The notes below the pieces were generated by a model. The model was not told the origin of the DNA and ran no database searches. It saw nothing but the letters and a program-made list of their open reading frames with translations. The position numbers and the translations under genes are program-made. DNA of 18,156 nt, taken from CAKSQF01 sp051867915. GTDB lineage: Bacteria > Bacillota > Clostridia > Oscillospirales > CAG-272. Shown piece after piece: positions 7,787 through 14,114 of this stretch (the first letter of the stretch is position 1; every line of letters starts with the position of its first letter). Location of the stretch: contig JBJDZJ010000061.1 of NCBI GenBank assembly GCA_051867915.1, positions 1 to 18,156 on the forward strand, given 5' to 3'.

Positions 7787-7830
7787 AGACCTTTCCTTAT
7801 ATTGTGAAGATCACATAGAGAGGGTCTTTT
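7787..7830 (+). terminator. Terminator of the DUF1836 gene
   Basis: AGACCTTT (7787-7794) pairs with AGGGTCT (7821-7827), allowing G-U pairs, around an inner TGTGA/TCACA hairpin, and runs into TTTT (7827-7830). It sits 83 nt after the stop and only 16 nt before the Shine-Dalgarno site of the next gene, so it could also act as a leader attenuator for the Cys-motif operon. Confidence 0.55.
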
Positions 7831-7846
7831 ACAGATAAATTTTTCA

Positions 7847-8079
7847 GGAGGAATATCCATGAAAGGCAAGGATAAGTGTAAGATTCTAAAGGAAATCCGT
7901 GCGCAGATCGCCGCCGCCAACGACATTGAGTGGGTCACCGACAACTGTTCCCATAAGGGAGAGTGCAGAGGAACCTGTCCCAAGTGCGAGGCGGAGGTGG
8001 CAAAGCTGGAGCGGGAACTGGCACGCCGTCAGTCGCTGGGTAAAACCGTGGCAGTGGCGGGAATTGCCGTCGGTATGGT
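7847..8079 (+). repeat. Direct repeat, copy 1 (RBS and 5' end of the first Cys-motif gene)
   Basis: This segment matches 8543-8775 at an offset of 696 bp with about 11 differences in 233 positions by my count. It runs from GGAGG to the codons just before the lipobox-like Cys. Similarity drops abruptly after it. Confidence 0.92.
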
Positions 8080-8542
8080 CATGTCAATGTCGGCATGCGA
8101 CGAACTGCCTCTTCAGACGGAGGCTACCGACTATCGGTCTGAGGCGTCCGAATCGGACCGCCCGCTGTCGACCGATTCAACAACCAGTCTCTATATAGAT
8201 GAAATTGACGGCGAAATTGCTTCGCCCATAACTGAAATCCCGCTTGGGGGCGATCCCGCCTGTCCGGTATTCAATTTTGACGATTTTACCCCCTGTACGC
8301 CAAGAATGTATGAGGCATTGATGCCCATTTACTCCGAGACGGTATGCGATTCCGAGGGGAAGAATCTTTCGGTCTCTTCGATTCGGGACGGCAGTATGTT
8401 TGAGATCGTCGGCGAAACCGAGGATCTGTGGCTGGCGTTGATGAACGAGGGATATTATGCAATCTGGAAGTACGATTTGACGGAGAAAAGCGCAGTCGAA
8501 ATCTGCCTTCCTTTGGATCCCGATTCAACCGATACCGAGTAA
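7859..8542 (+). CDS. Cys-motif membrane/lipoprotein-like protein, first paralogue
   Basis: Protein of 227 residues without assigned function. Residues 1-57 are charged and helical, with Cys7 and the motif Cys30-x5-Cys36-x3-Cys40-x2-Cys43, suited to binding an Fe-S cluster or zinc. A hydrophobic stretch (about 63-79) ends in a lipobox-like Met-Ser-Ala-Cys80-Asp. Beyond it come a Ser/Thr/Glu-rich linker and a C-terminal region with FTPCTPR and a GSMFEIVGETEDLW segment. If Cys80 is lipidated, the N-region would be far longer than in ordinary lipoproteins. The ATG at 7859 follows AGGAGG by seven bases. The gene is in an operon with a paralogue and a radical SAM enzyme. From memory, proteins with this N-terminus recur in gut bacteria beside radical SAM activase-like genes, but I could not check this. 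The partner role is an inference. Confidence 0.75.
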   Translation: MKGKDKCKILKEIRAQIAAANDIEWVTDNCSHKGECRGTCPKCEAEVAKLERELARRQSLGKTVAVAGIAVGMVMSMSACDELPLQTEATDYRSEASESDRPLSTDSTTSLYIDEIDGEIASPITEIPLGGDPACPVFNFDDFTPCTPRMYEALMPIYSETVCDSEGKNLSVSSIRDGSMFEIVGETEDLWLALMNEGYYAIWKYDLTEKSAVEICLPLDPDSTDTE

Positions 8543-8775
8543 GGAGGAATTTCCGTGAAAGGCAAGGATAAGTGTAAGATTCTCAAGGAAATCCGTGCGC
8601 AGATCGCCGCCGCCAACGACATTGAGTGGGTCACCGACAACTGTTCCCATAAGGGAGAGTGCAGAGGAACCTGCCCCAAGTGTGAGGCAGAGGTGGCAAA
8701 GCTGGAGCGGGAACTGGCACGCCGCAAATCCCTGGGTAAAACCGTGGCAGTGGCGGGAATTGCCGCCGGTATGGT
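8543..8775 (+). repeat. Direct repeat, copy 2 (RBS and 5' end of the second Cys-motif gene)
   Basis: Second copy of 7847-8079. Within codons 1-57 the only differences are the start codon (GTG instead of ATG) and five synonymous changes; amino-acid changes begin at codon 58. This points to a recent duplication or to gene conversion of the 5' part. Confidence 0.92.
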
Positions 8776-9232
8776 GCTTTCCACCACCTCCTGCGATCTT
8801 CTGGACCTCACTCGGCAACAGACTGCCGGGGATTTTCCCTATTCCGATTCCGAAAGGACCACCGCATCGGAGACAACCACAGATGAACTGATAATGGGCG
8901 CTCCGGTGTTTCGGATGTTTGATGAATCCGATTTCACCCCCTGCTCGCCCCGAAAATTCGAGACCGTTCGGGAACTGTATGCCCAGCGGGTCATATCCGA
9001 TGGCGGCAACGAAACCTTTGAAGAGATTCTCATTCCCGTAGGCGACACTTTTGAAAAGATCGGGGAGGCGGAAGAGTTGGGTTTTGTCCTGGTTCGCTAT
9101 TTGGACGGAAACTATGCCGTTCAGATGTCGGATCTGAACGAATTCACTCTTGAAATCAAGCAGACAGTCACTCAAACAGGGAATACGGCGCCCGAAACTC
9201 TGCCGCCCGATACGCCCTGTACCGAGCCGTGA
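8555..9232 (+). CDS. Cys-motif membrane/lipoprotein-like protein, second paralogue
   Basis: Protein of 225 residues, paralogue of the preceding gene. Residues 1-57 are identical, including Cys7 and Cys30/36/40/43; the hydrophobic stretch differs slightly and ends in Thr-Thr-Ser-Cys80-Asp, a poorer lipobox. The part after Cys80 is strongly diverged but keeps the same plan: a Ser/Thr-rich linker, then DFTPCSPRKFE (compare DFTPCTPRMYE in the first copy), and later GDTFEKIGEAEELG (compare GSMFEIVGETEDLW). A shared C-terminal domain under relaxed or diversifying selection is therefore likely. The start is GTG at 8555, seven bases after GGAGG; the gene begins 12 nt after the stop of copy 1. Its stop overlaps the start of the radical SAM gene by 4 nt, indicating translational coupling. 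Function unknown. Confidence 0.75.
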   Translation: MKGKDKCKILKEIRAQIAAANDIEWVTDNCSHKGECRGTCPKCEAEVAKLERELARRKSLGKTVAVAGIAAGMVLSTTSCDLLDLTRQQTAGDFPYSDSERTTASETTTDELIMGAPVFRMFDESDFTPCSPRKFETVRELYAQRVISDGGNETFEEILIPVGDTFEKIGEAEELGFVLVRYLDGNYAVQMSDLNEFTLEIKQTVTQTGNTAPETLPPDTPCTEP

Positions 9233-9891
9233 TACCGGTTTTTCCCTCCATCGGATATGACCGCCTGCGGATGGAGGTGGACGGAGACGGGGTAACGACA
9301 CTGGTCTGCGCCCAGGGATGTCCTCTGCGGTGCGTCTACTGTATCAATCCCGAAAGCTCCTGCCAAAAGGGGAAGCCCCGGTATGTCTTCACGCCGGGGG
9401 AGCTTTGGAAAATGCTGAGAGTGGATTCCCTCTATTTTCTTGCCACCGGGGGAGGAGTGACCTTCGGCGGCGGGGAACCGCTCCTATATGTCGATTTCAT
9501 GAGGGCATTTTCAGAGCTGGCAAAGGGATGGAAAATCTATGCCGAAACCTCCCTTGCGGTCAATCGCCGTCAGGTGGAGGTTGCGGCCTCCTTTGTCGAT
9601 CACTTTTTTGTGGACATCAAGGACACGAACCCCAAGATTTACGCCTCCTATACCGGAAAAGACGGACGGTTGGCATTGGACAATCTCCGATTTTTGGTGG
9701 AGAGGGCGGGCAGTGAGAAGATCACCGTCCGACTGCCGCTGATTCCCGGCTACAACAGCGATGCCGATCGGGACAGGAGCGAGGTCCTGCTCCGGGACAT
9801 GGGCATTACCCGCTTTGATCGGTTCGACTATCAGATCAGAGACTGGATGAAGGATCGGGTGCCGAAGGGGGCAGACGGGGTTGGAACATAA
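9229..9891 (+). CDS. Radical SAM protein, PflA/YjjW-like activase type
   Basis: Radical SAM enzyme of 220 residues; these use a [4Fe-4S] cluster to cleave S-adenosylmethionine and make a 5'-deoxyadenosyl radical. Cluster ligands are Cys31-x3-Cys35-x2-Cys38 in QGCPLRCVYCINP. The SAM-binding GGGEP is at 80-84, and VDIKDTNPKIYASYTG and VRLPLIPGYN match segments of pyruvate formate-lyase activating enzyme. It is slightly shorter than PflA (about 246). Extra Cys27 and Cys45 flank the motif; I see no full second ferredoxin domain. The GTG start overlaps the stop of the preceding gene (GTGA) and has no clear Shine-Dalgarno site, so it probably depends on coupling. The next in-frame ATG would remove conserved N-terminal residues. 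No glycyl radical enzyme is encoded in the window, so the substrate is unknown; the Cys-motif proteins are candidate partners. Confidence 0.88.
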   Translation: MIPVFPSIGYDRLRMEVDGDGVTTLVCAQGCPLRCVYCINPESSCQKGKPRYVFTPGELWKMLRVDSLYFLATGGGVTFGGGEPLLYVDFMRAFSELAKGWKIYAETSLAVNRRQVEVAASFVDHFFVDIKDTNPKIYASYTGKDGRLALDNLRFLVERAGSEKITVRLPLIPGYNSDADRDRSEVLLRDMGITRFDRFDYQIRDWMKDRVPKGADGVGT

Positions 9892-9950
9892 AAAGACGCA
9901 TATATAACCGATGGAACCATATGAAACAGGATACGGTTGTATTTCCTTTG

Positions 9951-9981
9951 AGCGGCACAGTCTTCGGATTGTGTCGCTTTT
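9951..9981 (+). terminator. Terminator of the Cys-motif/radical SAM operon
   Basis: A 12-bp stem (9951-9962 with 9967-9978, two G-U pairs) is capped by a UUCG tetraloop (9963-9966) and runs into TTTT (9978-9981). It separates the operon from the ECF sigma gene. Confidence 0.85.
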
Positions 9982-10005
9982 CATATAAGATTTATAAAAT
10001 GGAGC

Positions 10006-10047
10006 GGAAAACTTTACACATTTCGAAAAAAATCCTGACTGTATAAG
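10006..10047 (+). promoter_or_regulatory. Possible promoter region of the ECF sigma operon
   Basis: GGAAAACTTTACAC (10006-10019) resembles the AAC-type -35 of ECF promoters, and TATAAG at 10042-10047 resembles a -10. The spacing between them is too long for either a standard ECF or a sigma-A promoter, so the exact elements are uncertain. TATAAA at 9993-9998 with TTGTGT at 9969-9974 is an alternative overlapping the terminator. Confidence 0.3.
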
Positions 10048-10077
10048 TAGAAGAGCAAAGCGAAAAGGGAGGATGTT

Positions 10078-10647
10078 ATGGAAACCAATGTCATCAGTGA
10101 CGAGCAAATCATTTCGCTGTATCATCAGAAAGATGAGCGTGCCATCTATGAAACAGATCGGAAATACCGAAGTTATCTTTTGACTGTCGCCAATCCGATC
10201 GTCAGTGATTACTCCGACAGGGAAGAGTGTCTGAATGATACCTATCTCGGGGCGTGGAATGCCATTCCGCCTGCCGTTCCCAAGTCTTTGAAGGCTTTCC
10301 TGACTACCATAATGCGCAGAATTGCCGTCAACCGCTATCATGCCGGAAGGGCAATGAAACGGTGCATCACCGAATATACCTGTTCGCTGAACGATTTTGA
10401 GGACTTTCTGACGGATGAGGGGACTGAGTCGGAACAGGCGGCAGAGGACCTTGGAAGACTTCTGAATGATTTTGTGCGGTCGCTGACAAAGAGAAGACGG
10501 TACATTTTTATGGCAAGGTATTATCTTTCCAGACCGATTGAGGAGATTGTACGGGATTTGGGCTGCAGCACTTCGACGGTCAACAAGGAGATCGCCGCCA
10601 TCAAAAATGAATTGAGGGGCAAATTGGAAGGAGAGGGCTATTTATGA
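10078..10647 (+). CDS. ECF-type RNA polymerase sigma factor
   Basis: Sigma-70 family factor of 189 residues with only regions 2 and 4, the ECF layout. Region 2 spans about 17-95 (DREECLNDTYLGAWNAIPP then the basic FLTTIMRRIAVNRYHAGRAMKR, the -10 recognition part). Region 4 spans about 127-185, with SRPIEEIVRDLGCSTSTVNKEIAAIKNEL forming the -35 recognition helix-turn-helix. A linker rich in acidic residues joins them. The ATG at 10078 is preceded by GGGAGGA (10067-10073). The stop overlaps the start of a membrane protein gene by 4 nt (ATGA), the usual arrangement of an ECF factor with its anti-sigma factor. Its regulon is unknown; its own operon is probably a target, as in most ECF systems, and the nearby Cys-motif/radical SAM operon is a possible one. 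Confidence 0.92.
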   Translation: METNVISDEQIISLYHQKDERAIYETDRKYRSYLLTVANPIVSDYSDREECLNDTYLGAWNAIPPAVPKSLKAFLTTIMRRIAVNRYHAGRAMKRCITEYTCSLNDFEDFLTDEGTESEQAAEDLGRLLNDFVRSLTKRRRYIFMARYYLSRPIEEIVRDLGCSTSTVNKEIAAIKNELRGKLEGEGYL

Positions 10648-11786
10648 TCTTTCGAAAAGATTTTGAAGACGGAATCAGTCGGATCGATGAGGAAATGGTC
10701 GATCAGTTCATCCGGGAGGATGAAAAACTGAAAATGCGGGGAAAAGGGAGAAAAATCCGGATTCGGATCGGAATTCTTGCTGCCTGTCTCGCAGTAGGGG
10801 TCGCAGGATTGATTCCGCTTGCCCTTCGGATCACCTCTCCGAATACCGAAGCAACGACGGCATCTTCGAACGATGCCAATCCGTCGGTCAGTGAAATCCG
10901 GATAACCGATCATGATTGGAAGCTGCTCTCCGATAACGGACAGGTTCTGGAAATGACCATGCAGCCCGAATCGGGAAACCGACCGATTTTGTATCTGAAT
11001 GCCGATTACAGTCAGGTGAAAGCCGATGTAGATCTCATTCCGGAAATTCCCGACGGTTTTGAAAACGATCCGGGGGTTCAGCTGTTTGCCGAATTTCTGT
11101 GTTCACAACTCACCTTTGATTATGAACTGCATTTTTCCCTATATCAAAGGGAATATGTGGACGCTCGTTTTACCGTTCAGGCGATAGAGTGCGGATACAC
11201 CTATGAGACTGCGTTGGAACGCATCAATGAAGTGTCTGTAAAGTTATTTCCGCTTTCCAGTGTGGAATGCTTTTATACCCTTACAGAAAGGAATGTTCTC
11301 GAAGAAGACCGTCGGGATGCCATGTTTCAGGGGTTGAAAAAGATGGGAATTGATACTTCCCGTATCGGACAGGTTCTGGAATATCGGTTTGACCAGATTG
11401 ATATCCTGATTGACGATCGCTTTTGGTCGGATTCAAGCGATTTGGATGTGATTGCCTATCAATACAACAATCGGTGGTATCTGTACGGCGAAATAGAAGA
11501 TGACCTTTCCATTGATATGCTGGGCAGGAATGTGGATGAATATTTAGCGGGAGAGGAGACCCGGGGGATTGTAACAGAGATAGGGAAAGGATACCTCATT
11601 ATCGGGGACAGACAGGCCATGATGTTTACGGAAGAGCTTGAGGGAATTCAGGTGGGAGACGATGTTTCGGCAGTCTTTTGCGGATTTTTTTCCATCGGTG
11701 CCACCTTTACGAAGGATGGTATGGACTTTATTGAACTGTACGGGTTGATCTCGATTGAAAAGATGGACACCCCGACGGACGAATGA
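10644..11786 (+). CDS. Probable membrane anti-sigma factor
   Basis: Single-pass membrane protein of 380 residues, translationally coupled to the ECF sigma gene. Residues 1-41 are charged and would be cytosolic (the sigma-binding part, including IDEEMVDQFIREDEKLK). A transmembrane segment follows at about 42-61, then a Thr/Ser/Asn-rich linker at about 65-82. The remaining 300 residues are acidic and extracytoplasmic, presumably the sensor. The C-terminal part (from about 305) looks like a small beta-rich domain (GIVTEIGKGYLIIGD ... GDDVSAVFCG), reminiscent of an OB-like fold, though this is only a visual impression. I recognise no zinc-binding anti-sigma motif HxxxCxxC. The assignment therefore rests on gene order, overlap and topology. 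The signal it senses is unknown. Confidence 0.75.
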   Translation: MIFRKDFEDGISRIDEEMVDQFIREDEKLKMRGKGRKIRIRIGILAACLAVGVAGLIPLALRITSPNTEATTASSNDANPSVSEIRITDHDWKLLSDNGQVLEMTMQPESGNRPILYLNADYSQVKADVDLIPEIPDGFENDPGVQLFAEFLCSQLTFDYELHFSLYQREYVDARFTVQAIECGYTYETALERINEVSVKLFPLSSVECFYTLTERNVLEEDRRDAMFQGLKKMGIDTSRIGQVLEYRFDQIDILIDDRFWSDSSDLDVIAYQYNNRWYLYGEIEDDLSIDMLGRNVDEYLAGEETRGIVTEIGKGYLIIGDRQAMMFTEELEGIQVGDDVSAVFCGFFSIGATFTKDGMDFIELYGLISIEKMDTPTDE

Positions 11787-11810
11787 TCCCGAAAAAGATG
11801 GAAGTCATAC

Positions 11811-11842
11811 GGTGCTGACGCAAGCGCGCTTGCGTCAGCACC
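11811..11842. repeat. Perfect 32-bp palindrome
   Basis: The two 16-bp halves (11811-11826 and 11827-11842) are exact reverse complements with no loop bases, starting GGTGCTGACGC. It lies 24 nt after the anti-sigma stop. The outer GGTGCTG/CAGCACC and the CGCAA/TTGCG core recur at 5422-5464, which suggests a dispersed intergenic element. Confidence 0.85.
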
Positions 11843-11847
11843 ACTCG

Positions 11848-11898
11848 TTGGTACCCAAGATACCCCCACGGTAGAATCGGGGGGATTTGGGGTACCAA
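11848..11898. repeat. Imperfect intergenic hairpin with KpnI-like ends
   Basis: TTGGTACCC (11848-11856) pairs with GGGTACCAA (11890-11898), followed after an internal loop by a C5/G5 stem around 11863-11884. No T tract follows. It is the middle one of three stacked hairpins between the anti-sigma gene and the convergent ABC exporter. Confidence 0.6.
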
Positions 11899-11901
11899 TC
11901 A

Positions 11902-11948
11902 AAAAGCAACGGACTTGTGCATTTTTACATGCGAAGTCCGTTGCTTTT
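11902..11948. terminator. Bidirectional terminator
   Basis: A perfect 15-bp stem (11902-11916 with 11934-11948) has an inner GCAT/ATGC pairing. Runs of A at the left and T at the right give a U tract in both directions. It serves the anti-sigma operon (+) and the ABC exporter gene, which stops at 11968 (-). Confidence 0.85.
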
Positions 11949-11967
11949 CTTGTTGATCAAGGTTCGT

Positions 11968-14085
11968 TTATCCGTTCTCCGGTTGCGGTATGGGCGGTCT
12001 GCCGCTCATCGGCGGTCTTCCACCCATCGGAGACTTGCCGTCCATCGACGGTCTGTCGCCCATCGGAGGCCTGCCATCCATTGGCGGTTTGTCGCCCGTG
12101 AACCGGTCATCCGATCCGGAAGAACCGCCGCTGACGAAATTGTCGGTGCGGATGGACTCTTCCTCGCTGGATATGTATCGCTTGGCCTGAGTGGAGAACA
12201 GCTCGTAGTACCTGCCACGCTTCTCCATCAGGGTGTGATGGTCGCCCATCTCGATGATTTTGCCGTATTCCATGACGATGATCTTGTTGGCGGTGGTGGC
12301 GGAGGACAGACGGTGGGAGACAAAGACAGTGGTTTTGTCTTCGGACAGCCGATCAAACTGATTGAAGATTTCCTGCTCTGCCATGGGGTCCAGCGACGCT
12401 GTGGGTTCGTCCAGAATCAGGATGTCGCTGTCCGAATAGAAGGCTCTGGCAATGGACAGCTTCTGCCACTGACCGATGGACAGTTCAATGCCGTCCTGCT
12501 CAAAAATACGCATCAGAGGGGTCTGATAGCCCTTGGGCAGAGTCTCGATAAACGCATCGGCAGAGGACTGGGTTGCCGCATACCGGATCTCATCATCCTT
12601 GACCCTTCTCTCTACCTGACCGAAATGGATGTTTTCGGTTACATCCTCCGCATATTTTCCGAAATCCTGGAAAATGATGCCGAAGGTCTTGTATAATTCA
12701 TCGGGATCGTATTCCCGGATGTCCCTGCCGTCGAAGTAGATGGTACCCTCGGTGGGATCGTAGAGCCGGGTCAGAAGTTTGATCAGGGTGGTCTTGCCGG
12801 CACCGTTCAGACCTACCAGAACGGCGGTGTCTCCCGGCTCCAGAGTCAGGTTGATGTCGTCCAGCACCTTGCGGGTGGTGCCGGGATAGACGAAGGAAAC
12901 ATGGTCGAAACGGATGGTGTGGCCCGTGTGCCGCTTGACCTCGGGACACTTCTCGGGAAGCAGGGGAACAATGGTCTTCTTCTCGTTCATGAACAGGATC
13001 ATGTTGTCGATGAACAGCGATCCCTCGTAGATGGTGGCGATGGTGGAAATCAGGGTTGCGACGCCGCTGGAGATCGAGTTCAGCGCACCGGTGTAGAGCT
13101 GATAGTTTCCGATTTCCCCGATGCCGCCGATGCGGCACTGGTTGGCAACGAACAGGAAGAGCAGACAGTTGATGACCGTCGTCACCAGCGAGATGCCGAT
13201 GGACCAGACGCCCTCCTGGGTAATCAGCTTCTTGATTCCCTTGAAGTAATTCTTGAAGACACTGTTGTATCGGTCAATGAAGGTGTCGGACAGCCCGAAC
13301 AGACGGACCTCTTTGGCAAGGTCCTTGTTCACCATCAGATTGGAGTAGTAGTTCAGCTGACGGCGATCCTTGGAACGGCGGCGCATGTACAGGAAGTTTT
13401 TGTGACGGAAGCGGAAGGTGATGATCGCCGAAGGTGCGGCCAGCAGGATCATTACCAGCGCCGCCCACCATGCAACTGCGCACAGAACAATGATGTAAGA
13501 GATGATGGAGATCAGGGTGGAGATGATGCGGAAGGTGGCGTTCAGCACATTGATGGGACGCACGCCCGCCTCTCGGTTGGCGTTCTCCAGACGCTCGTAG
13601 AAATCGGGCATATCGAAGGAGGCAAGGTCGATTTCCTTGGCCTTCTTCATGATTTTAACCTTGATGTGGTTGGTCACAACCTCTCCGGAGATGTTGGTGA
13701 TGATGTTGTTGATGTGATTGACCAGGCTGTTGAGAAACAGGTATCCGAACTGGAAGAGCAGAGGAAGCAAGATGTAGGACAGTTCCACCGGTTTGCCGTC
13801 CCGTGCCAGATAGACGATGGATTCTGCCAGTTTGGTAATCAGGTTGGCGGAAATCAGCGATCCGACAACCGGCATCAGACCGTTGAAGATTGTCATGAAG
13901 ACCATCATGAACAGCAGGGAAGGCTTGGCCTCCCAAACCAGCTTTACAATGTAGAACAGGCGGGAAAAGAATCCCGACAGCAGCTTTTTCAGATAGTCCG
14001 GCACTTCCCGAAGGCTTTTCGGCTTCGGCAGTTTCAGTTTTTCATTCATTTCACGGTTGGGCGGAGGTCCGAATCCGGGTCCCAT
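11968..14085 (-). CDS. ABC exporter, fused transmembrane and ATPase domains, with repeat tail
   Basis: Half-size ABC exporter of 705 residues. The N-terminus is Pro/Gly-rich (MGPGFGPPPNRE); a six-helix membrane domain spans about 40-330; the ATPase domain has Walker A GLNGAGKTT (425-433), Walker B ILILDEP (about 555-561) and a SHR switch near 592. The signature reads LSIGQWQK (535-542) instead of LSGGQ; QWQK variants are common in lantibiotic- and peptide-type exporters of Firmicutes. The C-terminus carries six hexapeptides rich in Gly, Arg, Pro and Met (667-702 counted from the upstream TTG). Two half-transporters must pair; no second ABC gene is adjacent, so a homodimer is likely. The ATG at 14085 lies nine bases from AGGAG; ATG 14091 is possible but only three bases away. 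An operator-like dyad at the promoter suggests drug- or peptide-responsive control. Substrate unknown. Confidence 0.9.
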   Translation of the reverse strand: MGPGFGPPPNREMNEKLKLPKPKSLREVPDYLKKLLSGFFSRLFYIVKLVWEAKPSLLFMMVFMTIFNGLMPVVGSLISANLITKLAESIVYLARDGKPVELSYILLPLLFQFGYLFLNSLVNHINNIITNISGEVVTNHIKVKIMKKAKEIDLASFDMPDFYERLENANREAGVRPINVLNATFRIISTLISIISYIIVLCAVAWWAALVMILLAAPSAIITFRFRHKNFLYMRRRSKDRRQLNYYSNLMVNKDLAKEVRLFGLSDTFIDRYNSVFKNYFKGIKKLITQEGVWSIGISLVTTVINCLLFLFVANQCRIGGIGEIGNYQLYTGALNSISSGVATLISTIATIYEGSLFIDNMILFMNEKKTIVPLLPEKCPEVKRHTGHTIRFDHVSFVYPGTTRKVLDDINLTLEPGDTAVLVGLNGAGKTTLIKLLTRLYDPTEGTIYFDGRDIREYDPDELYKTFGIIFQDFGKYAEDVTENIHFGQVERRVKDDEIRYAATQSSADAFIETLPKGYQTPLMRIFEQDGIELSIGQWQKLSIARAFYSDSDILILDEPTASLDPMAEQEIFNQFDRLSEDKTTVFVSHRLSSATTANKIIVMEYGKIIEMGDHHTLMEKRGRYYELFSTQAKRYISSEEESIRTDNFVSGGSSGSDDRFTGDKPPMDGRPPMGDRPSMDGKSPMGGRPPMSGRPPIPQPENG
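11989..12096 (-). repeat. Six 18-bp coding repeats at the 3' end of the ABC exporter gene
   Basis: Six tandem units encode variants of (G/D/S)(D/G)(R/K)(P/S)(P/S)(M/I), for example DGRPPM, GDRPSM and GGRPPM. The array sits after the ATPase domain and ends six codons before the stop. Such short tandem repeats can change copy number by slippage. Confidence 0.9.
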
Positions 14086-14114
14086 GTACATCAACTCCTA
14101 TAATAAAAATCTAT

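Noticed and set aside
7859..9232. RiPP precursor peptides with a conserved leader and variable core
   Set aside because: The proteins are about 225 residues with a hydrophobic segment and a folded-looking C-terminal domain; they are much longer than usual precursors and lack a compact core. I keep only the looser idea of a constant adaptor with a variable outer part.
9902..9942. Hairpin ATATAACCG/CGGTTGTAT after the radical SAM gene
   Set aside because: It needs a G-U pair and a 23-nt loop, and the UUCG-capped terminator just downstream explains termination better.
12901..14103. 400-codon plus-strand frame opposite the ABC exporter
   Set aside because: It is antisense to an intact ABC exporter with all motifs; the Gln/Asp/Val-rich product is typical of a shadow frame.
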